This document shows positions 13,530 to 18,537 of a DNA stretch of 18,537 bases, one piece after another (within the stretch, counting starts at the first letter, position 1; each line of letters starts with the position of its first letter). The DNA lies in assembly GCA_964570855.1 (NCBI GenBank), contig CAZMZR010000068.1:1-18537 (forward strand), read 5' to 3'. This stretch comes from JAFGPS01 sp964570855. Its GTDB lineage: Bacteria; Planctomycetota; Phycisphaerae; Sedimentisphaerales; Anaerobacaceae. The notes under the pieces are model-generated. The model searched no databases. It had not been told where the DNA came from and worked only from the letters and a program-made list of their open reading frames with translations. The translations under genes were made by a program, and so were the position numbers.

Positions 13530-13558
13530 TTGCAATTTCTAACATTTTTGTATATAAT
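13530..13558 (+). promoter_or_regulatory. Promoter of the FHA gene
   Basis: TTGCAA (13530-13535) and a perfect TATAAT (13553-13558) are separated by exactly 17 bp. Transcription would start near 13565, about 38 nt before the FHA start codon. It is back to back with the thrS promoter, with 24 bp between the -35 elements. Confidence 0.72.
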
Positions 13559-13602
13559 ACTTAAGTCGTGCCAGGATAGACAATAATAGCGAGGAAAGCA
13601 CA

Positions 13603-14058
13603 ATGTATGTGAATTTAGTCCTATTTAAGAAGGATGGCACTCAAAAACCGTTTCTCTTGCCGAGTAATATCACCGTTATAGGCCGACGTCGCGGTTGTGA
13701 CTTATGCATTCCCTTGAAATTAGTTTCCCGGAGACACTGTAAGCTGAGCAAGGACGGTGATACCGTGAAGATACGAGACCTGAACTCTCGAAACGGTACT
13801 TTCCTTAACGGTAAACGTATAAAAGAAGCTGATATTAAAGCAGGCGATTATATCGGAGTAGGCTCATTGAAGTTTTTGCTTCAGATTGACGGTAAACCGG
13901 AAGAGATCGTCCAACCCAAAGTACTTATAAAAAAATCTGCTTCGGCATCGTCACAAAAGACCGCAGAAATACGAGAAATCTCTTCGGATCAGCTATCAGG
14001 AAGCTTTACGAAACTGGATTTGTCAGACTCATTCATGGCGGAGCTGGAAGAGCTTTGA
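13603..14058 (+). CDS. FHA-domain protein
   Basis: FHA domains bind phosphothreonine peptides in Ser/Thr kinase signalling and assemble protein complexes. The 151-residue protein is essentially one FHA domain (about 1-95) plus a tail. The phosphopeptide-binding signature is intact: Gly27-Arg28 in VIGRRRGCDL, Ser42 and His45 in SRRH, and Asn64-Gly65 and Asn69-Gly70 in LNSRNGTFLNG. The tail (100-151) is serine-rich and ends acidic, and could hold phosphorylation sites or bind a partner. GAGG precedes the ATG. No kinase lies in the window. The secretion-ATPase-like gene follows on the same strand after 199 bp with a stem-loop between, so co-transcription is possible but not shown. Confidence 0.9.
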   Translation: MYVNLVLFKKDGTQKPFLLPSNITVIGRRRGCDLCIPLKLVSRRHCKLSKDGDTVKIRDLNSRNGTFLNGKRIKEADIKAGDYIGVGSLKFLLQIDGKPEEIVQPKVLIKKSASASSQKTAEIREISSDQLSGSFTKLDLSDSFMAELEEL

Positions 14059-14129
14059 TCCGGATTCTGTTTTACGAGTGACACTAAATATAATACCGAT
14101 CGACTCCGGATAAAAGTTCGGTTATGGAC

Positions 14130-14143
14130 CCGGTTCGAACTGG
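14130..14143. promoter_or_regulatory. Near-perfect 14-bp palindrome
   Basis: CCGGTTCGAACTGG is symmetric at 12 of 14 positions, with GTTCGAAC perfect in the middle, and is flanked by GGAC and GTCC. It lies between the FHA and ATPase genes and could be an operator or chance. The core resembles a tRNA T-loop, but no tRNA can be folded around it. Confidence 0.25.
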
Positions 14144-14169
14144 AAGTCCATTCTTATATTTTTTGAGAA

Positions 14170-14195
14170 TTTTTCGGCTTGTCAATGCCGAAAAA
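14170..14195 (+). terminator. Stem-loop after the FHA gene
   Basis: TTTTTCGGC (14170-14178) pairs perfectly with GCCGAAAAA (14187-14195) around an 8-nt loop. On the plus strand only AATATATTA follows, so as a terminator it is imperfect. It may attenuate read-through from the FHA gene into the ATPase gene. Confidence 0.45.
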
Positions 14196-14257
14196 ATATA
14201 TTACTTTTCAACAAAATGCGAGTGATTTGATTTCTTTATTTTCTGAAAAGAGACTGT

Positions 14258-15868
14258 ATGCAGATACCGGATTTCATTGAACTTCTTTCACTAAATCTAC
14301 TCTGCATGTTTCCGGAGAAAACTCACTTAATCTCGTCTTCAACAACCCTTCCTTTTAATCCAATCAGGCTCGTATCTCTTGTGATATGGGTTTACATTTG
14401 TTTATACTTTGTGCAGCGCGTTCAGTATAGCCCGCTTGTTCCTAAAAAATACAAATCCTTAGTATATCTTATCACTCTTTTCACGGGACCGATATTGCTT
14501 TTTATCCTGCTGATACTGGATGCGGTAAAGAAGTCCCGTCACAGCGATAAAAGCATTTTTCAGACGGTGATACAACAGTTACAGAACGCCGTTGTCAAGA
14601 TACGGTCTCGAAGTCACACGCTCCGAAAAGAAGATTTGTCGATAAAATTACTCGATTCCTCGGGCAGAAGTATCAATGAAATATACGGACATGGTGACCA
14701 CAAAGGACAAGACAGCGGCATTCTTGATTTAACCGAAAAAATTATCTCCGATGCTCTTGAACGACGCGCCAGTGATATTCTTATAGATCCGAAGGATGAG
14801 GCAACTTACACAATAAGACTGCGAATAGACGGTGTCCTGCGAATAGTAAAAAACCTTAAGACCGAAATATGCAATGCGGTTGTAAACAGTATTAAGGCCG
14901 TATCGAGCATGGATATCTCCGAAAAAAGAAGGCCGCAGGACGGTGCATTCATTGCAAAAAAAGCCGGGGCCACCGCTTCCTTTCGAGTGGCAAGCGCCGG
15001 TGTCCTCAATGGTGAAAAACTGTCTATAAGGATACTGAACCAGGATGCAAGCAAATACACACTGGCCGATGTGGGATTTACAAAAAAGCAATATTCAATT
15101 GTTCAAAGTGTTATAAACAAACCATCCGGCATGATATTGTTGTGTGGCCCTACGGGAAGCGGCAAGACGACGACCATGTATGCGATGTTAAACGAGATGG
15201 ACAGGTTTACCCGCAATGTTATTACGGTTGAAGACCCGATCGAGGCCGTTCTGCCCACGGCCAGTCAGATCGAAATTAATCCGAAAGCTGATATTACTTT
15301 CGCTAAAACTTTACGCAGTGTCCTCAGACAGGACCCGGACGTGATATGTGTAGGCGAAATACGCGATGAGGAAACCGCGGAGATTGCACTTAGGGCGGCG
15401 CAGACCGGCCATCTTGTTCTTGCAACAATACACTGTGAAAGCAATGCAGCGGCATTGGTCAGATTGATGGATTTGGGAGTATCGCCTATTCTGCTATCAT
15501 CGGGATTGAGTCTGTTATCTTCCCAAAGATTACTGCGTCAACTGTGTGAACACTGTAAAGAGCCCGCCCGACTCAGTCAGAACCTGATTCACGAATTCCA
15601 AAAAATAGGCTTGGACCATACGAATATATTTCAGGCCATAGGTTGTAAACACTGCGAAGAGACCGGTTATTTCGGAAGGACGGCCGTATGTGATATTCAG
15701 GTAATAACGGAGCAATTGAAGACAGATATTGCCGATACAAATAAATTAATATCCCAATCAAAAACAGAAGGTAAAACGAAGATCAAGTCGAAATTAAGGA
15801 AAGAAGGATTGAAGAAAGTTGCGGTGGGAATAACGAGCCTTGAAGAACTAAAGAGAGTTATAGGATAA
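14258..15868 (+). CDS. GspE/PilB-family secretion ATPase with membrane N-terminus
   Basis: Such ATPases power assembly of type II secretion or type IV pilus filaments on the inner membrane. The 536-residue protein has all catalytic elements: SDILIDPKDE and RLRIDGVL in the N2 domain, Walker A GPTGSGKT (297-304), the Asp box VITVEDPIE (321-329), Walker B DVICVGEIRD (361-370), the His box GHLVLATIH (384-392) and the CxxC pairs of the zinc-binding C1M metal-binding region (Cys430/433, Cys463/466). The usual soluble N1 domain is missing. In its place are two hydrophobic segments (about 37-53 and 68-90), predicting direct anchoring to the membrane. The C-terminus (505-525) is strongly basic. AAGAG precedes the ATG. 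The CvpA gene follows after 5 bp, and no other pilus or secretion genes are in the window, so this is an orphan copy of unknown target. Confidence 0.92.
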   Translation: MQIPDFIELLSLNLLCMFPEKTHLISSSTTLPFNPIRLVSLVIWVYICLYFVQRVQYSPLVPKKYKSLVYLITLFTGPILLFILLILDAVKKSRHSDKSIFQTVIQQLQNAVVKIRSRSHTLRKEDLSIKLLDSSGRSINEIYGHGDHKGQDSGILDLTEKIISDALERRASDILIDPKDEATYTIRLRIDGVLRIVKNLKTEICNAVVNSIKAVSSMDISEKRRPQDGAFIAKKAGATASFRVASAGVLNGEKLSIRILNQDASKYTLADVGFTKKQYSIVQSVINKPSGMILLCGPTGSGKTTTMYAMLNEMDRFTRNVITVEDPIEAVLPTASQIEINPKADITFAKTLRSVLRQDPDVICVGEIRDEETAEIALRAAQTGHLVLATIHCESNAAALVRLMDLGVSPILLSSGLSLLSSQRLLRQLCEHCKEPARLSQNLIHEFQKIGLDHTNIFQAIGCKHCEETGYFGRTAVCDIQVITEQLKTDIADTNKLISQSKTEGKTKIKSKLRKEGLKKVAVGITSLEELKRVIG

Positions 15869-15873
15869 AGCGT

Positions 15874-16518
15874 ATGGTATTTTGGGCATCTATATTAGCC
15901 GGTGGTTTCTTTGCATGGTTAGCTGTAAGGATCGGCTTCTACGAGTCATTGGCTCTGTTGTTTAATATTATAGTCTCGATTTATATCGCCGTTTTCCTAA
16001 CACCGGTAATTATAGAAACATTTCCCTCCGCCGGTGACGTGCCGTATTGTTATGCATTGGCCCTGGCGTTTACGGCGGTAGGGGCTTTTTTGGTTTTATT
16101 TGGAATAACCTATATATTTCTTACAGGGCAGTTTAAGGTTTCATTTCCGAAAATATTTGAAATCCTCTTTGCGGCTTTACTTGGCTTTTTCACGGGCTTT
16201 CTTGTTTTAAGCTTCTTAGCTCTAATAATTACTGCTACGCCTGTTTCGCAATATCGACTCGTTCAAAAAATAGGTTTAAACAGGAAATCTGAGCAATCAA
16301 ATATAGCATATATTTGCTGGTGGTGCGATTTGGTCCATTCTGTAGCATCTTCGCCGGACAGTATCACAAGCGAACATACTATCAACCAGCTTCTCGACAG
16401 CGCGCAATCAATTGAACCAAACAACACAGATATAGATACGCAGCTAAACGGGCCTGAAAAACCTGATGATTCGACAATAAGAACTACCGAAGAAAACAAG
16501 CTCGATACACCATTGTAG
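15874..16518 (+). CDS. CvpA-family membrane protein
   Basis: The 214-residue protein has four predicted membrane segments (about 4-20, 27-48, 60-84 and 97-120) in the CvpA arrangement, including GFYESLALLFNIIVSIYIA and the glycine-rich FAALLGFFTGFLVLSFLAL. A polar tail of about 85 residues (130-214), rich in Ser, Asp, Glu and Thr, is longer than in simple CvpA proteins and probably disordered. CvpA proteins take part in colicin V production and envelope stress or bile tolerance in enterobacteria; the molecular role is uncertain. It starts 5 bp after the ATPase stop, so the two are almost surely co-transcribed and may sit together at the inner membrane. Confidence 0.8.
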   Translation: MVFWASILAGGFFAWLAVRIGFYESLALLFNIIVSIYIAVFLTPVIIETFPSAGDVPYCYALALAFTAVGAFLVLFGITYIFLTGQFKVSFPKIFEILFAALLGFFTGFLVLSFLALIITATPVSQYRLVQKIGLNRKSEQSNIAYICWWCDLVHSVASSPDSITSEHTINQLLDSAQSIEPNNTDIDTQLNGPEKPDDSTIRTTEENKLDTPL

Positions 16519-16576
16519 CCTGCATAATGACAAACATACACAGTTGCTGTTTTAGCAGGGATTTCGGCTAAGTGCT

Positions 16577-18373
16577 TTAACTTTTTGCCTGGTCGAGGAT
16601 AAGGTCTTTTACTTTTTGACTGGGCAAATTAAGTGCTCCATAAGCGGCAGCGGCGGCACTACGCAGATCAATATCAGTTTGGTCCGATTTTATCAGGGCA
16701 TAAATACTATCGATTATTGTCTCCGGCAGCATATTAGCGTTTAACTTGGCCGAAGTCGCGAGCGAATCAAATGCCGATATCCGGACATCGCTGGTATTGT
16801 CGGTATTAAGGGCCATTTCAGCAATCGCCCTTTGTGCACCGGGACTTGCCAGATGTGCCAAACTCTGGCCGGCAAGGACCTTGATTTCGGTACGTTCGTC
16901 TTTTACGGCGTTTACAAGAGCATCCTGGGCCAGGGATAAATCGATAGCAGAATTCCTGGTTCGAGCCAGCTCATACATGACTATCGCAGAACGAAGGGCA
17001 TAGCTGTTGGCTATTTCCTCGTTCCAGTTGTCTGTTGCCATGTCACTTGACGGCGCAGCCTGCCTGAGAGCTTCGGCCAGATTTGCTACAACCAGCTTAC
17101 TTTCCACGAAACGTTCCTTCGGTCCGGCTGCAGCAATTGCTATTGCGGCACTATATCTGACCTTTTTATCGTCGAAGGAAAGGGCCTGAATAAGCGGTTG
17201 CCCCTGACCTATGCGGTACATTAATGATTTCTCGCCGGCGGTCGTACCGAGCGCCTCGATTATACCGAGTGCGACGTAAGCATTCTTATCCCTGACCGCG
17301 CGTGCAAGAGCCTGATGGAGATATTCGACGCCCGCAGTTGTAGCGTAAACGAACGCATCTGCATGGCTGGTACCGAAATATTCGGGCATTTGCCCAACCC
17401 CAGCGGACTCGGCCTTGAAATAGGCGGCAAGCCAGAGCCCGATTGCCGGGCCGTATTTAGCATCGGACTTAAGCGCCCATTCACAGGACCGCATCGCCAT
17501 AAGCTCATTAAAGTAATCTTTGGCAACTGCTTCACGAACAGGTAGTCGTTGCTGTGAATCCCAGAACCAGACATTCGCAGTGGGAGCGTCCTCAACGGGG
17601 CTTAATGATTGTGCATGGTAATAATAACTTTCGGCAAGCTGATAGAATAACTGGGCTGCGGGAACTTGCACAGCAACTGGATCAATTTGCGTGATGCTTT
17701 TCCTGGCTAATTCCTGCAGTTCCGTCGAGCTGTCATTTTCAATTATATATTTCAGATGAGCAAGTGCCTGCGGATAGCGGATTTCACCAAGAGCCTCGAT
17801 TATACGCGCCTTAATCTTGATATTGTCCGTTTGTAAAGCGGCGGCAAGCGGCCTTATGGCATCTCTGCCGACTTTGGGAAGAGCACGCACGATATTAGCA
17901 AATTCTTCCTCGCGGGACGGATCGGACATCGCATCGAGCATAAACGGAATCGCATATTCACCTGCATCGTGCAGTCGTTGACTTGCTATTAACCAGCCGC
18001 GTTCGGTAGTGCTTAATCTTTTCACTTCCTCAACGATAATAGCCGGATCCGATCGCCGGGCGAATCCGCCCTGATCGATTATTTCAAGAATCTTACTGCT
18101 TAGCTCGCCCAATTCGGCATCCGGTGCGATTTGCTTGACCTTCAACAGAAATTCGTAACCCTGGGGATTTTTTTTGCTTATTTCAAGCAATTCCTCGGGG
18201 TCGGGATTACTCTGCAGAACCGCCTGCGCATAACCTTTGGCCAAATCATAACGCCCTATCGAGGTATAATGTAGAAAATCATTATAATTATCTTCAAGAG
18301 TCTGAGAATAACCTGAGCTTGCTATACAAAGTCCCGCTGCCAGGATTAATGCGGCAATTTTCTTGTTAAACAT
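16577..18373 (-). CDS. Secreted HEAT-repeat protein
   Basis: The 598-residue protein begins with a clear signal peptide (MFNKKIAALILAAGLCIASS, cleavage probably after GYS near residue 23), so it should be periplasmic or cell-surface. After a short TPR-like helix pair (RYDLAKGYAQAVL) the chain is almost all helical repeats. HEAT-like units are visible at about 160-235 (AIRPLAAALQTDNIKIKARI, ALGEIRYPQALAHL) and again over about 360-598 (AYVALGIIEALG, VRYSAAIAIAAAG, EIKVLAGQSLAHLA, VRISAFDSLATSA, DLRSAAAAAYGAL). No catalytic motif is seen, so it most likely scaffolds other proteins. GGAG precedes the ATG. It converges on the CvpA gene and seems to be its own transcript. No specific partner can be named. 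Confidence 0.85.
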   Translation of the reverse strand: MFNKKIAALILAAGLCIASSGYSQTLEDNYNDFLHYTSIGRYDLAKGYAQAVLQSNPDPEELLEISKKNPQGYEFLLKVKQIAPDAELGELSSKILEIIDQGGFARRSDPAIIVEEVKRLSTTERGWLIASQRLHDAGEYAIPFMLDAMSDPSREEEFANIVRALPKVGRDAIRPLAAALQTDNIKIKARIIEALGEIRYPQALAHLKYIIENDSSTELQELARKSITQIDPVAVQVPAAQLFYQLAESYYYHAQSLSPVEDAPTANVWFWDSQQRLPVREAVAKDYFNELMAMRSCEWALKSDAKYGPAIGLWLAAYFKAESAGVGQMPEYFGTSHADAFVYATTAGVEYLHQALARAVRDKNAYVALGIIEALGTTAGEKSLMYRIGQGQPLIQALSFDDKKVRYSAAIAIAAAGPKERFVESKLVVANLAEALRQAAPSSDMATDNWNEEIANSYALRSAIVMYELARTRNSAIDLSLAQDALVNAVKDERTEIKVLAGQSLAHLASPGAQRAIAEMALNTDNTSDVRISAFDSLATSAKLNANMLPETIIDSIYALIKSDQTDIDLRSAAAAAYGALNLPSQKVKDLILDQAKS

Positions 18374-18453
18374 CTAAAATTCTCCAAATGTGCTTTTATT
18401 TTACAATAATACCAGATTTGGCTCACCGTATAAGCTATCAAGGCGGCCCTTAC

Positions 18454-18484
18454 CTCCAAAATTACCCCTGTTGGAGCGTTTTTT
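18454..18484 (+). terminator. Terminator-like hairpin facing away from the HEAT gene
   Basis: CTCCAA (18454-18459) pairs with TTGGAG (18471-18476) around 11 nt and is followed by CG and six T (18479-18484). It would stop plus-strand transcription, yet the only neighbouring gene runs the other way. It might end antisense or read-through transcripts or belong to an element continuing to the right. Confidence 0.35.
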
Positions 18485-18493
18485 CTGATTACT

Positions 18494-18514
18494 AACCGCG
18501 GCTAAACCACGGCT
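18494..18514 (-). other. GC-rich stem-loop upstream of the HEAT gene
   Basis: On the minus strand CCGTGG and CCGCGG form a 6-bp stem with one G-U pair around TTTAG, and two flanking pairs extend it. It could terminate a gene lying beyond the window edge or be a dispersed palindrome. Confidence 0.3.
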
Positions 18515-18537
18515 TGTAATAATTATTCGTCCGTAGA

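Noticed and set aside
14130..14150. tRNA gene suggested by GGTTCGAAC, which looks like a T-loop
   Set aside because: The flanking bases cannot form a T-stem, and no matching acceptor, D or anticodon arms are found around it.
18374..18537. Riboswitch in the HEAT gene leader
   Set aside because: I compared by eye with c-di-GMP-I and fluoride riboswitch signatures and found no match; only simple hairpins are visible.

Overview
The window reads as a scaffolded draft or metagenome-assembled piece of a bacterial chromosome, because a run of exactly 100 N lies inside one gene. Moderate GC, a secretion-type ATPase with a membrane N-terminus next to an FHA and a CvpA protein, a secreted HEAT protein, a small lipoprotein with a domain I associate with planctomycetes, and repeat-littered intergenic DNA all suggest a planctomycete, perhaps Phycisphaerae-like. 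That placement is inference. I see no rRNA, tRNA, CRISPR, insertion sequence or phage gene.

Layout. 1-963 is a gene-free block of hairpins and short interspersed repeats. 964-5816 is a shikimate-entry region: a canonical 3-dehydroquinate synthase (aroB), an archaeal-type ADH synthase, a secreted triple-repeat protein on the opposite strand, an archaeal-type 3-dehydroquinate synthase II and an MgtC-like membrane protein. 5847-7022 (minus) is a membrane polyferredoxin of the NapH/NosR/CcoG type. 7280-8181 is a GTDC1/QTMAN-like glycosyltransferase, broken by the assembly gap. 8206-8676 (minus) is a small lipoprotein. 8904-13413 (minus) is the translation cluster thrS-infC-rpmI-rplT-pheS. 13603-16518 (plus) holds FHA, GspE/PilB-like ATPase and CvpA genes. 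16577-18373 (minus) is a secreted HEAT-repeat protein.

The most interesting features are these. (1) Two chemically different routes to 3-dehydroquinate lie within 4.4 kb: AroB, and the ADH synthase/DHQ synthase II pair known mainly from archaea. One explanation is that the second pair serves a different product, such as an aminohydroxybenzoate. (2) infC has no ATG, GTG or TTG that would include its conserved N-terminus; an ATA codon with a good ribosome binding site is the best start, as expected if IF-3 discriminates against its own start codon. (3) A 326-nt, inverted-repeat-rich gap between infC and rpmI is a candidate L20-responsive leader. (4) A GTDC1-family enzyme, whose animal member mannosylates queuosine in tRNA, occurs in a bacterium. 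(5) A 13-bp motif recurs four times about 100 bp apart in the first kilobase, and two copies are followed directly by GC-rich hairpins.

Good sigma-70-like promoters (TTGACA or TTGCAA with 17-bp spacers) are visible in front of thrS, the FHA gene and DHQ synthase II, so these units appear to be separately transcribed.
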